From Oikopleura dioica (taxonomy: Eukaryota > Chordata > Appendicularia > Copelata > Oikopleuridae), in contig OU015568.1 in assembly GCA_907165135.1 (NCBI GenBank), positions 5,836,501-5,900,500 on the forward strand: a DNA stretch of 64,000 bases, read 5' to 3'. How positions within the stretch are numbered: the stretch's first letter is position 1; each line of letters begins with the position of its first letter. A program made the position numbers and the translations under genes. The notes under the pieces were generated by a model. That model searched no databases, had not been told where the DNA came from, and worked only from the letters and a program-made list of their open reading frames with translations. This document shows, one piece after another, positions 44,528 through 57,131 of this stretch.

Positions 44528-45904
44528 GGCCCCTTATTCTTATCCTTGAAACCTTGCTTATCAGTTCCAGCTCGATCGCTCTAGAAATTCAAGCATTTGA
44601 TACTTATCTCGTTTTTTGACAAACCTTTTGGACAAATCTTGAGCTGGCTGAAAGTCGATACTCATCTTTTTCAAAAAAGAATGAAAATATAAATGCAAAT
44701 TTATTCCGGGCGAGTTTTTTCTTTTATTCGAGCCGGAGGGAACGATCCTGAAAAGACTGCTTTTGAAGGAGTTCGGAACAAAGACACTCCGATAACATCG
44801 TGCTTGTGGAATAATTAATCGATGGAACAACAAATGAGAAGGTATATGATAAGCCTGAATGACGAGGAGACCGATTTATATTGTTTTCAAAGCTCAAAGA
44901 AAAATAATGCTATTTTGGCTTTAATTTTTCGGTTAGAATTTGGTTGACGCTGCAAATAAAATCTGGGTCAAAAAATATTTTGCAGGAAAAATTAATTTAG
45001 CAAAAATAATGTTCTAGAACAATTTTCAGTTTGAAAAAGTAGCAAAAACGTTAAAAGCTACATCAAAAATATTTTTGATAAACTATTAAATTGAACTTTG
45101 TTAAATCATTTTATTAGACTCAAAATAACTTCTTCGTTATCAATTCTTTCATCTGAGAAGGGTTGAATTCTCTTTTTCAGTGTTAAATTTGATCGGCCGC
45201 GATTTGCAAAAAATAACGTCATTTTGAGTGCTGACTTTTTGCTGATTTTGTTAAAAACTTCTTTATTTTTAATGGTTTTTTGATTTTTAATAAAAAATTG
45301 ACCTTGTTTGATTTTAATTTTCTGATTTTATCCATTTCGTGCGAATTCGCTTTCAGCCTTTATTCAGATAATATTTTCATTAATTTTGAGAGAAAAAAAT
45401 ATATTTTGTTCTAGAAAATTTTTTATTGGAAGATTATTTGCAAAAGTGCGAGATATTGCTAAAAGTAAAAATTATTCATAAATTTCAACAAAAGCCGTCA
45501 AAATTATTTTATTGAACTCAAAATAAGCCTTTCAGACTTTATCTGATCTTGTGGCAGAGCTAGAATTCGAGTTCTTTAGCATTTTTTGCTGAACAACCTG
45601 GGTTTACAAAAAGCGTCATTTTTCAAGAGTTTGTTCTCAGCTGGTTTAGTTAAAACATTCATTTTCTCAAGCTGATTAAGACGCTTATTTAAAAACAGAA
45701 ATAGTTTGACTTTAATTTATCTTTTAATTATATTTGACTTTAAATTTTATCTTTTAATTATGCATTTTCTTCTTAATGATATTTGCATCCTGGCAACTTA
45801 AAATTTCTATTTATTTTCAAAGAGAGAATAAACAAAAATGTTCTAGAACAATTCTTCTTTATTTTTTATTTTGTCAGTTTTCAGAAAAATCAACAGTTCA
45901 ATTT
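44528..45904. other. AT-rich region without recognised genes
   Basis: Long AT-rich stretch to the 3' end of the sulfatase fragment. Nothing supported. Confidence 0.45.
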
Positions 45905-47376
45905 CAGCCAAGCCAAGGTTTCCAAAAGCCCTGATGATATTCCGGGAAGCTCTTTGGATCCACATCGGGAAAATTGATCGGCACTTGCGTCGAGTTCCAG
46001 AAAGAAAGTCGATCCAGCAGAAATTCAACAATGTCCAGATGAAAGTCTGAAACCTCGTTGCCCTCAGTTGGGTCCTTGATGACGTCATAGAGGCGGACAA
46101 GTCGGTCGAGAGGTTCTGGCCGCGGCGGGATTGGGTATTGAAGCCCGTTTTCGACCGTGAAAATGGGCTTTTTGTTGCCTTGGGGAGGAATGGTGATTGG
46201 AAAGTCTGGGTAGCCAGGGTCGCCGGTCAGCAGCTTCCAGTTCTTCCAGCGAATCGCCGCTTGAAATATTGGGTTGAAATTTGACGGTTGATTTTTTCTT
46301 TACCTTGGACGGAAATATTGAAGTCCGACTTGAAGGTTCGATTGTCTGACCCTTTCGCCACGGTCATTTCGTCGATATTATGCAAAATTTCATCCCGAGC
46401 TAACGAAAAACAATCAAAGAAGAGCGCTAGAATTTTGACTCACGAGATTGCTCAAGATCCAGGAGCATTTTCCACTGAGACATTCCATCTAAATCGGGCG
46501 AATTCGGCGCTTTCTGGCAGCCAGTAGCTTCCATGATCGTCGGGTACCAGTCGGAAATGTGGATGAGCTCCTTGTTGATGACTTCGTTCCCGGTTCTTCG
46601 GGTTTCAAAGTATCCTCCAGCGACGAAGCCGTTTCCATGAACGCCGCCTTCCCAGTAGCCGGCCTTGTTGCCTCGCAAAGGGAGATTGTTGCCGCCGACA
46701 TAAGCTTGTCCGCCGTTGTCAGTGGAGAAGATGAAGATCGTGTTGTTCCACAAGCCGGATTCCTTCAAATGAGAAGTGATGTTTCCAATCCCTTCGTCCA
46801 TCACGGACACCATTCCCGCGTAGATCTTTCTCGGCTTGTCGTCGATGATTCCGTCGTATTTGGCGATGTACTCAGCTGGTGCTTCTAGCGGCGCGTGAAC
46901 GGATTGCATCGGGAGATAGAGAAAGAAGGGCTTGTTCTTGTCTCGCCCGTCAATGTACTTTTTCGCCTGGCGAATGTATTTAAACGCCGAGTATTCGCTT
47001 GGATCAGCTTGGTAAACCCGCTCCCCGAAAACATCTCCATCCGTGTTTTGGTCGATTCCGCAAGTGTGCGAGTCCAAGCACCGCGTTTTCTTGTAATAAT
47101 CCTCCGATCCGCCGAGGTAGCCGGTGAAGTTTTGAAATCCTCTGCCCCAAGGCGTGTTTGCCGTTTTGGCGTAGCCGACGTGCCACTCGCCCGCGGCCAT
47201 CGTGTGGTAGCCGCAGTTTCGCATCGTCTCGGGGAGCAATTCCGTGTCTAAGGGAAGAGCGGAAGGCATTCCCATCCAAATGAGCTGATGCTGCAGGCCA
47301 GAGTGGATTTGATAGCGGCCGGAGAGGAGCTGGGAGCGGGAGGGAGTGCAGATTGGCTGCACGTAGTAGTTTTCAA
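45905..47376 (-). CDS. Arylsulfatase B-like gene, exons 3-5, cut from its 5' end by an inversion
   Basis: Minus-strand exons: from the element border at 47376 to 46444, then 46399-46304 and 46259-45905 (TGA). Introns are 44 bases, GT-AG, phase 1. The sulfatase signature CTPSRSQLLSGRYQIHSG holds the Cys that is converted to formylglycine. Further family blocks: GEWHVGY, FSTDNGG and SPRDEILHNID across intron 1. These are the features of the ARSB/ARSI/ARSJ group, lysosomal or secreted enzymes that remove sulfate from glycosaminoglycans. The missing start (signal peptide and metal-binding DDYGYNDIG) lies at 57941-58188 on the other strand. As it stands, this copy has no start codon of its own. 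Confidence 0.9.
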
Positions 47377-48141
47377 CGTAGTATGGAAAAATGTTTCGGT
47401 AAAAGCGACCGAAATATAAATCACTTTCAAGGGGTCAAATGTGATAAATATTTCGGTAGGCAGCCGAAAGAATTATACAAATAAGACTCGTTTTTAGCAA
47501 AAATATTTCGGTACGAGCCGAAACAAAAATCAGAATTTGATGTCTTTTGAGCAATAAAGTTTCGGCAGGTTTTTCCATTATCATCCTGATTTGCGCTGGT
47601 ATGTGCATTCAATGAGTGTGCCTTGTCATTTTTTTACCTTAAAAATCTCGAGTTATTGTCTGTTCTCATATCCAGAAGATCATTTCTTTGGCTTCATTCT
47701 TTATTACGCAAAAATGAAGGAAGCCGATGATTAAAAATTGAAATCGAAGTATTTGCTTCAATAAAGGTTAGGGTTAGGGGGCACCTTCAAAAATGACGGA
47801 ACAAATTACCCGAGGGGGATAGGCTAGGGTTAGTTAGGGTTACTGAAGGTAACCCTAAGTAACCCTAGACTAGACCCCGGCATCTTAGGACCTAAGGGGC
47901 GAAGCCCCGTGGTCAGGGGAACTTAGATTCCTTGATTTCTATCATCTCCGGCGCTTTTTTTGCCGAAATGTTTTTGCTAGAAACGAACCTTAAAGTGAAA
48001 AAGATTTCGGTAGCCTGCCGAAACATTTTTGTGAAAAAAGTGGAAAAAAGTGAAAAAAGTTTCGGCTGTTACCGAAATATTAATCAGAAAATAAGCTCAC
48101 CATATTTCGGCAATTTTACCGAAACTTTTTTCCATACTACC
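47377..48141 (-). mobile_element. hAT-like non-autonomous element E, copy 1 (765 bp)
   Basis: Inverted ends GTAGTATGGAAAA; exactly the same length as copy 2 and nearly identical. Flanks are GTTTTCAA (47369-47376) and GAAATAAA (48142-48149), which do not match each other but match the flanks of copy 2. The sub-terminal parts consist of short palindromes TTTCGG...CCGAAA; the centre holds GGTTAGGGTTAGGG and a GGGGCGAAGCCCC hairpin. No transposase. Confidence 0.9.
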
Positions 48142-48689
48142 GAAATAAACAGGGACAGGTGAGAGAATATGTCGGGGAGGAGCACTGAAAAATATTTTTT
48201 AACCCGATAACGAGAGCGGGAGCACTAAGTGCTCCCGGAGCTGGTTGTTGCATAATGATTTTCTTCAATTTTGAAGATAATTCAAAAATTCGAAAAAACT
48301 TAGATTCGTACACCCTTTCCGCACTTAGTTTTACTTAAAGAAATTTTCATAATTCTTATTTAATCCTTTTTTTTTACAAAAAAAGAAGCAAAATTTCGGA
48401 AACTCATCTCGAGAACTCGATCTTACGTAACAGTCATCAAGAGAATGCGCGTTCTTCTCGCGTTTTTCCTTACGAAAAAGAATTCTCAAGAGTTCTAGAC
48501 CAAGCATTTTTCAAAAATCCGACGAAAAACCCGTCTTACAGACTGAGAAAACAAGCAGGTTTGTCCTTTTTTTGATTAAAATTGTTCTAGATAGCCTGGG
48601 TGGCACCCAGTGGGTGCACTAAGTGCTCCCACTCTCGTTATCGTATAATTTCATACTCTCGTTATCGGGTTAATCTCTTCAAAGTTGAC

Positions 48690-49643
48690 ATATCTCGAGT
48701 ACCCGGTGAACATGACGATGAAAGTGGTCAATCATCTCGACGTTTCCGGCCATCACCATTTGCAGTCAAAATCGATTTCAGAAGTCAAAAGGTCAAAAAA
48801 TCTCATCCTTGATTTCAAATTCTATTTTCAGCCGTAAAATAAGACAGATGAATTTTGTTCCCGGAAGAACACGGTCAAAACGCTCCAGTAGGCGCTGCAA
48901 CGGCTGTTTCTCTCAGAGCGAATCAAAGTTCAAGAACGGTTCTGCCTTGGAACAAAGAGAACTGTACCAATGTTTATGACTATAACGATCCGGAGTTTGA
49001 CGGGCATTATACTTACAGAGCTTGTCAAAAAGGATGTCTTCAGCGGCATTTGAGGGATGAATGCGGCTGTATATCGTCATTGTATTTGAAGAAAAATGAC
49101 CCTGTTTGTGGTTTACTCGACAAAACAACTTGTAAGTGACTGTATTGTCTCCTCGGTAATTTATTTAATTGAAGACCTTTGTGTTGAGAAAATCAAGGAA
49201 GACTTCCAATCTGGGCTAATTAGCGACTGTTACTGCAGCCAGCGTTGTTCCGAGGTCTTTTATGACTGTAAGTAAAACAGTCTTGAAACAGTAAATAATC
49301 GTTTTCAGTGCATTACAGCACTGTAAAATGGCCGAGTTCGCAGTACGAAGGGCTGTTGCTCAGCGCGATTTCGAACTCAACCGCTGCGGCGAAAATTCGC
49401 AACGCAACTGATCTCCAGTCCGCTGTGGAGGACAATCTGCTTCGATTGAGCTTCACTTTTGACGAGTTGAACGCAAAACTGATCGAAGAAAGCCCTAAAT
49501 ACGACATTTGGACGCTTTTTGCGAATATTGGCGGAACACTCGGACTTTACGTCGGAATTTCTTTCATTACTTTGTTCGAATTTCTCGAAGTTCTGACCGA
49601 CATTTGCCTGTTTACATGCTGCTATCGCTGTAGCAAAGAATAA
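48690..49643 (+). pseudogene. DEG/ENaC channel gene, copy 1, 5' half deleted
   Basis: 48690-48800 matches the extracellular start of copy 2 (YPVN...TMKVVN region) but is followed directly by the sequence equivalent to 53990 of copy 2, so about 600 bases are missing. The remaining frame is intact: FPEEHGQNAPVGAA, YRACQKGCLQRHLRDECGC, then exons to the second membrane segment GLYVGISFITLFEFLE with the G-x-S selectivity-filter motif. Introns at 49132-49172 and 49270-49308 are GT-AG and match copy 2. Family members are trimeric sodium channels gated by peptides, protons or force. This copy lacks the first membrane segment and should not form a channel. Confidence 0.8.
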
Positions 49644-49784
49644 TATCAAATATAAGGCTTCTTTTGTTTTATTTGATTTTTATTAAAAAGACAATCTTAC
49701 AGGAAAGATTCTTTGGAAGAAGGCCAGACTGAAACTGAAGCTTAAATTTTACTAGAATTTATCCAAAATATTTTAGCTTACTGT

Positions 49785-51917
49785 TTATTCCGTAGTAAGA
49801 GTGATTGAATAGGCTTGAGGCAAAAGATACCACTTTTCTGTGTCCATGTTAAATTCTTCGTTCGTCAAAGCAAGAAACTCGTTATTTGGTCCGTAAAAAA
49901 CATAATCTTTGTTCCAGTGGAAACAATATTTCATCATTTCTTCAGAAGCATAGAACTCGCGAGAACTGGGAATTCTGATTTGAGCGCCGGAATGCTCGAT
50001 GAGAGTGTTTTGGAGAATGAAGGCGGAGTTTTCGACTCGGTCCAGCACCATTTGGTGGAAAATCATTGATCCGTCGGAATTAAGGTAACAGCCGGTGACG
50101 GTTAGGGGACGGGTGGGGGAGAATTTGTCGTGGAGAAGCACTGAAAATATTTGATTCTTTTCACAGTTTAGATGACGAAGTTAAGATACCTGGCTCGAAA
50201 TCCAAATTGCCTATTGCGTGTCCAAAGTCATCCATTTCTTCAATAATTTGCCATCCACTTGGATTCAAATAAGTCTTAAATTTTAATCTTTTGAGAAGCA
50301 ACTCAATTTCGTTCGTTTGGAATTCTTGTTCTTTAAACTTCGGATTGAGATTGAGTCCAGCCAAACTGCGCGGATAAATCACCATCGTCAGAATTGTAAA
50401 GATTTTTTCAAAAGAATAAAATTCTTTCATTTCCGAATCTTTAACTCCCAAATCATTTTTCATCGCCCATCTCAAAAGAGTAGTGACAGAAATCGGCACA
50501 CAAAGATTGGTTCCTTTTTGGTTCAAAACATTTTTCGTCACGTTTTCGAAGTCGAAATAGATTTGTTTCGTCATTTTCTGTTTCAGAGTGGCCATCGCAG
50601 AGGACTTTGTCAAGTTTGGATCGTCCAGGCAAAAATGGGAAGGCGCGTTTTTGAGCGAAATTATTTTTGATAAGTTTTCGATTTCCTCGATTGATGGAGT
50701 TTCTCTTGATAACCAGGCCGCAGTGAATCTCTAAGGAGTTGCAATTGTCAATAAAACAAAAAATTCAAAAACCTTAAATTCATTTTTGATCTTTTCTCGC
50801 TCGCCTTCTTCGATTGGATTGTAAAGAAGACTCCAAGCAGACTTCCAGTCGCAAAGAATAAAAATATGAAGTGGCGATCCTTCTTCTGCTAAATTAAAAC
50901 AAAGTTCGAAACTCCCCGAAAAAGCAGCAGAACCAGAATCTAAAAAATTCCCGGAAAATTAATTCAAAATATACGAATTTTAAACTTACATAAAAATTGA
51001 CTGAGTCTATATTTGGTTCCTCTCCGCGCGTAGCCCATTTCGCGGTAGCTCCTTCTTCCAGTCCTTTCTGCCAACGTTCCGTAATCGATCATTTTTGGTT
51101 CTCCATTTTTCAGGAGAATATTTTCGGGCTTCTTGTCGTGATGTTTGATTCCGACGCTCTCCAAATAATCAAGTCCGTTTTGCACTCCAAGTGCTATTTT
51201 CTTTCTTTCTTCCAAGCTGAGATCTTCATTTTTCAGGCGGCCTCGAAGATCGCAGTCGCATTTTTCCATGATCGTGATCCATCCGAGGCAGTCATCGTTG
51301 TTTTTGTCAAAGCTTGAGTAGACTTCGATGTTGCAAAAATTCTTGATGATGTTTGAATGAAGGGGGATCACGGGAACGTCATCTTTTTTGTCGTTTTCGG
51401 CGGTTCCATAATCTAAGAATGAAAAAATAGAAAATATAATGATTATTCTTACCATTTGAAAGATGAATCTCAAAATTCAACTCTTCATCCTTGTCCACAA
51501 ACAGCGCCGAGTCAAAGGCTTGAACCCTCACAGCCACCTCGAGTTCATCAAATTTTTCTTCCAAAACAATTGCTTCTCCTCCTTCAGAAATCGTTTTGAA
51601 AGATTTGTCTAGAATCCATTTTCCAGTTTCTTCTTTCAATCCAGATCGCGCGATTATTCGACTTTTAAAACTCGGATTTTTTTCAAGAATCATTTTTTGG
51701 AAAGCAGTAATCGCCCAGATTTCTTTGCCATAACACGGAAAATTTTTTCCTTCTCCATTTTGAAAAACAACCTCCTCCCAATTAGCATTAAATTCATTTT
51801 CAAACTCTTGTCTCTCGACCGACAAAATCAGTCTGTCCAAATCATTTCTGCTCGTCGTTCTCTTCAACTTCTTCTTAAAACCCTCCAGCCATTTCTCAAC
51901 CGCTTCTCTCGTCAATT
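49785..51917 (-). pseudogene. Kinase/peptidase-like gene, copy 1, N-terminus hit by a MITE
   Basis: Minus-strand exons: 51917-51453, 51412-50990, 50939-50773, 50730-50190, 50140-49785, the same structure as copy 2. Kinase block: SEGGEAIVLEEKFDELEVAV, then HHDKKPENILL and MIDYG. The C-terminal block has NQKGTNLCVPIS. The 629-base MITE at 51928-52556 sits where copy 2 has its first codons, so the original start is cut away. Apart from this the frames are open. Confidence 0.7.
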
Positions 51918-51927
51918 CTTTTGGATG

Positions 51928-52556
51928 TATGCAATTAGTCTGAGTACAGACCCAGACTTCGAGTAAGAATTGCTAGTCTGGGTCCAGGGGCCAGAATTGG
52001 TTATATTTCCGTAGTCTGGGTCTCGGGACCAGAGAAGCTCTTTTCACTGGTAGTCTGGGTCCAGGGCCGTAAATAGCCTTTCGTATGGTAGTTTGTACTA
52101 GGATTTCGGCACAGTACTGACATTATAACCTTCTTTTGACTCACGCGATCATCAGCCCTGGATCGGGTGGACCCGGTTCATGATCTGTGTGAACCCAAAA
52201 TTTTCCAAAGTAAGAAATTACGGGTCAATATGCGCTCCGCGCCTGATTTCGAAGAGAAACTCATTTTTAAGGTGTTAAGCTTTCTATGCAACCGCGCCTT
52301 CAGTCAATTCGAGTCACTTTTTTGACCGAAATTGTGAACCATCCTCCCGAAATTTTGAACCGGGTTGAGAAAATTTGTGAAACTAGGCGCCAGCCACCCC
52401 CTGAACCCAGACTACGGGTCAAAAGATCTTCTCTGGGCCAGAGACCCAGACTACGAAAATATAACCAAGTCTGGGCCCTGGACCCAGACTAGCAATTCTT
52501 ACTCGAAGTCTGGGTCTGTACCCACTGGTCTACTACCCAGACTAATTGCAAACCTC
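51928..52556. mobile_element. MITE with AGTCTGGGTC repeats, 10-base target duplication
   Basis: CTTTTGGATG at 51918-51927 and again at 52557-52566. Ends TGCAATTAGTCTG and its complement. Inside are repeated AGTCTGGGTCC blocks in both orientations. A 9-10 base duplication suggests a Mutator-like origin. Confidence 0.8.
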
Positions 52557-53083
52557 CTTTTGGATGCGTCGTTTCTCGACTCATCTGCAGCTTCTTTTTC
52601 TTGAAAATTTTTCTCAATCTCTTCATTTTTCAAAAAAAGGAGTTTTTAAAATGGTCTCTTCCTTGAAGAAGATAGTTAACCGGCAAGAAAGCGGCTGGCT
52701 GGTGACTCTGAAAAACAAGTCAAAGTAACCAAATAGTCGTGAAGTCCTGCGCTGCGTCCAGCAACCAGTACATATTTATTGAAAAACGTGAGTCAGAGTG
52801 TCAAAGATAAATAATGAAATTTTTGAAAAACGAATCCGCAAAGCGGCTTGGCAAGATGTTAAACAGAAATTATAAAGATAATTTCGCAATGCGGCTTTTC
52901 ATCATTGATCTTTCAGACCCTGAAATTCAGGGCCTGAATCAAGTTTTCCAGAAATTTCGCCGAAAGGTTTTCAAAGAAAAAAGCAATTTGCAACAACTAA
53001 AACAATTATTTTTGAGAATTAAGAGTTATTTTTTTCAAGCAAAAGCCATAGAAAAAAATCATAAAAAGAAAGAGAAAATGTAA

Positions 53084-54775
53084 AATTCGAAAGCCAACGA
53101 AGCGGCTCTCTTTTCGAATTTTTGCGAAAACACTTCCGCCCATGGCCTCGGGAAAATCTCCGGATCAAAGAATCGAATTCTCAAATCGACTTGGGCGCTG
53201 ATTTTTCTGATTTCGCTGACGATTTTCTTCTAGCAGGCGACGATGCTGATCCTGGACTATCTCGAGTACCCGGTGAACTTGACGATGAAAGTGGTCAATC
53301 ATCGCAACTCGACGTTTCCGGCGATCACCATTTGCAATCAGAATCGATTTCAGAAGTCGAAATTGCAAGGAACGCCTTTTGAGCCGCTTGTTCGAATCGA
53401 CGAGGCGCTAGAAAATGACCCGTCGCTGAAAAGAAGAAAGAGAAGATTTGTCGAGCTGCAAGAGTTTTCTGATTTTGAAGAAAACGACAGTCAGTTGGTT
53501 TCAGATCTTTTCGTAAGAAATGACAAACTCAACTGGACAATAATTCTTGACGAAGTCCCTGTCGATCGAGTCGCTTCATTAGGAATCGGCCAAAAGACTG
53601 ACATTTCTTTGACAATTTGACTTTTTTAGCCGAAAAAAGACAGCCTTATTTCCGCTTCGAAAGACCAATCTGAGCGATTCGGGCAAAGCTTTGAAGATTT
53701 TGTTATTTCCTGCGAATTCGACCAGGCTCCTTGTGGAAGGGATGATTTTTTGACTTTTCAGCATGAGCAGTATGGAACTTGCCATACTTTCAATGGTCAT
53801 TCCATGAAGCGCAGGAGTACCTCAAACATCGGTTAGTTTCCCCGAATATATAGAATATGAAAGTCTTGATTTCAGGAACGGAGTACGGATTAAAGCTAAT
53901 TCTCTTCGCCGACGAGTCCGAATACGTCGGCGCCACCTCCGCGACCGTCGGAGTCCGCTTCGACATCCACCAGTATGGATCAATTTCGTTTCCAGAAGAA
54001 CACGGTCAAAACGCTCCAGTTGGCGCTGCAACGGCTGTTTCTCTCAGAGCAAATCAAATTTCAAGAACGGTTCTGCCTTGGAACAAGGAGAACTGTACCA
54101 ATGTTTATGACTCTAACGATCCGGAATATGACGGGCATTATACTTACAGAGCTTGTCAGAAAGGATGTCTTCAGCGGCATTTGAGGGATGAGTGCGGCTG
54201 TGTGACGTCATTGTTTTTGAAGAAAAATGACCCTGTTTGTGGTTTACTCGACAAAACAACTTGTAAGTGACTGTATTGTGTCGTCGGTAATTGATTTAAT
54301 TGAAGACCTTTGTGTCGAAAAAATCAAGGAAGACTTCCAATCTGGGCTAATTAACGATTGTTTCTGCAGCCAGCGCTGTTCCGAGGTCTTTTATGACCGT
54401 TAGTAAAACATTCTTTAGACAATGACTAATATTTTTTCAGTGCATTACAGCACGGTAAAATGGCCTAGCTCTCAGTACGAAGGGCTGCTACTCAGCGCTA
54501 TTTCGAACTCAACCGCTGCGGCAAAAATTCGCAACTCAACTGATCTTCAGTCCGCTGTGGAGGATAATCTGCTTCGATTGAGCTTCACCTTCGACGAATT
54601 GAACGCGAAACTGATCGAAGAAAGCCCTAAATACGACATTTGGACGCTTTTTGCGAATATTGGCGGAACACTTGGACTCTACGTCGGAATTTCTTTCATT
54701 ACTTTGTTCGAATTTCTCGAAGTTCTAGCCGACATTTGTCTATTTACCTGCTGCTATCGCTGTAGCAAAGATTAA
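53084..54775 (+). CDS. DEG/ENaC channel gene, copy 2, with an in-frame TAG in the first membrane segment
   Basis: Landmarks in order: FCENTSAHGLGKI with the conserved gating His-Gly; first membrane segment TWALIFLISLTIFF followed by TAG at 53231-53233 and then QATMLILDYLEYPVN in the same frame; a finger/palm region with FEDFVISCEFDQAPC; Cys-rich YRACQKGCLQRHLRDECGC; DCFCSQRCSEVFYD; second membrane segment GLYVGISFITLFEFLE. GT-AG introns at about 53832-53875, 54262-54305 and 54401-54441. The start codon was not found. The TAG stands where Tyr is usual. It is either a nonsense mutation or an unusual splice boundary. If translated, the product would be a sodium channel subunit of the plasma membrane. 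Confidence 0.75.
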
Positions 54776-54944
54776 TATCAAATAAAAAGCTGCTTTTCTT
54801 TTTTAAAAGACAATCTTCTTTGATTTCCCGGAAGACAGGTTTTCAGCTGCTCTTCAGAAAAATCATTTTTTAAAGATGTTTTACCCAGGATTCTCGTGAA
54901 TGAAACTGAAACTAGAATTCTTTCAAGATATTTTTGCTCACTGT

Positions 54945-57131
54945 TTATTTCGGAGTAAGAGTGATTGAATAGGCTTGAGGCAGAAGATACCACTTTTCTG
55001 TGTCCATGTTTAATTCATCGTTGGTCAAAGCAACAAACTCGTTATTTGGTCCGTAAAAGACATAATCTTTGTTGTAGTGGAAACAATCTCTCATCATTTC
55101 TTCAGAAGCATAGAATTCGCGAGAAATGGGAATTCTGATTTGATCGCCAGAATGGTCGATGAGAGTGTTTTGGAGAATGAATTTCGAGTTTTCGAGTCGG
55201 TCCAGCACCATTTGGTCGAAGATTAATGATCCGTCGGGGTTGAGATATGCGCCGGTGACGGTTAGGGGACGGGTGGAGGAGAATTTGTGGTGGAGAAGCA
55301 CTGAAAATATTTTACTCTTTTCAAAGTTAAGATGACGAAGTTGAGATACCTAGCTCGAAATCAAAATTGCCTATTGTGAATCCTCCACGCAAATTTTGAA
55401 TAATTTGCCATCCACTTTCATTCAAATAAGTTTTCAATTTCAATCTTCTGAGAAGCAAATCAATTTCGTTTGTTTGGAATTTTTGTTCTTCGAATTTTGG
55501 ATTTAAATTTAATCCAGCCAAACTGCGCGGATAAATCACCATCGTCAGAATTGTGAAGATTCTTTCGAAAGAATATCTTTCTTCCATTTTCCCATCATCA
55601 ATTCCCGAATCATTTTTCATCGCCCATCTCAAAAGAGTTGCGACGGAAATGGGGACACAAAGATTGCTTTCTTTTTGGTTCAGAACATTTTTCGTCACGT
55701 TTTTGAAGTCGAAATTGATCTGTTTCGTCATTTTCTGTTTGAGATTTGACATTGCCGAAGACTTTGTCAAGTTGGGATCGTCAAGGCAAAAATGGGAAGA
55801 CGCGTTTTTTAGCGAAATTACTTTTAACAGGCTTTTGATTTCATTGGTTGTTGGTTTTTCTTTTGATAGCCAGGCGGCATTGAATTTCTTAAAGGTTGCA
55901 ATTGTCACGAAAACGAAAAATTCAACAAACCTTTAGTTCATTTTTGATCTTTTCTCGCTCGCCTTCTTCGATGGGATTGTAAAGAAGACTCCAAGCAGAT
56001 TTCCAGTCGCAGAGAATAAAAATATGAAGTGGAGATCCTTTTTCTCCGAACGTATTACAAAGTTCACTTATTCTCGCAAAAGCAGCAGAGCCAGAAACTA
56101 AAAAATATCGGAAAATTTATTCAAAATAAACGAATTTGAAACTTACATAATAATTGACTATCTCTATATTTGCTTCCTCTCCGCGCGTAGCCCAATTCGC
56201 GGTAGCTCCTTCGTCCAGTCCATTCTTGCAAAGTTCCGTAATCGATCAACTTTGGTTCCCCATCTTTGAGGAGAACATTCTCGGGCTTCTTGTCGTGATG
56301 TAAGATTCCAACGCTCTTCAAATAATCAAGTCCGTTTTGCACTCCCACAGCTATTTTTTTTCGTTCTTCCAAGTTGAGATCTTCGTTTTTCAGTCGGCTT
56401 CGGAGATCGCAGTCGCTCCTTTCCATGATCGTGATCCACCCGAGGCAATCTTCATTTTTCTCGTCTTTACTTAAGAAGACTTCGATGTTGCAATAATTCT
56501 TGATGATGTTTGAATGAAGGGGGATCACGGAAACGTCATCTTTTTCTCTATTTTCAGCGCTCCCATAATCTAAAAATAAAAAATCGAAAACAAAATGACT
56601 AGTCTTACCATTGGAAAGATGAATCTCAAACTTCAACTCTTCTTCTTCTCCCACAAACAGCGCCGAGTCAAAAGCCTGCACCCTCACAGCCACTTCGAGT
56701 TCATCAAATTTTTCTTCCAAAACAATCGCTTCTCCTCCTTCAGAAATCGATTTGAAAGATTTGCCAAGAATCCATTCTCCAGTTTCTTCTTTCAATTCAG
56801 ATCGCGCGATTTTTCGACTTTTAAAAGTCGGATTTTTTTCAAGAATCGTTTTTTGGAATGCAGTTATCGCCCATTTTTCTTTTAAAAAGCCAGAACGAAA
56901 AACTTTTCCTTCTCTATTTTCAAAAACAACCTCCTCCCAATCAGAACTCGAATGATATTCAAACTCGCGTCTCTCAAGCGACAAAATCAGTCTGTCCAAA
57001 TCATCTCTGCTCGTCGTTCTTTTCAACTTCTTCTTAAAACCCTCCAGCCATTCCTCAACCGCTTCTCTCGTCAATTCTTTTGGATGCGACGTTACTCGAT
57101 TCATCTGCAGCTTCTTTTTCTGGAAATTCAA
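54945..57131 (-). CDS. Kinase joined to a possible cysteine-peptidase-like domain, copy 2
   Basis: Minus-strand exons: 57131-56609, 56569-56147, 56097-55931, 55887-55350, 55300-54945; four short GT-AG introns, phases agree. Starts MNFQKKKLQMNRVTSHPKEL. Kinase features: ISEGGEAIVLEE as a poor glycine loop; VAVRVQ, where the strand-3 Lys is replaced by Arg; HHDKKPENVLL for the catalytic loop; LIDYG for DFG. The Arg makes full activity doubtful. The C-terminal half has LNQKESNLCVPISVATLL, a Gln...Cys arrangement like papain-fold peptidases, and later LLHHKFSSTRPLTVTGAYL with possible His. The peptidase reading is tentative. It is convergent with the ENaC gene 170 bases away, and the two were duplicated together. 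Confidence 0.7.

Noticed and set aside
47760-47870. Telomere or telomere-fusion site
   Set aside because: The TTAGGG-like motifs are few, irregular and part of both copies of element E.
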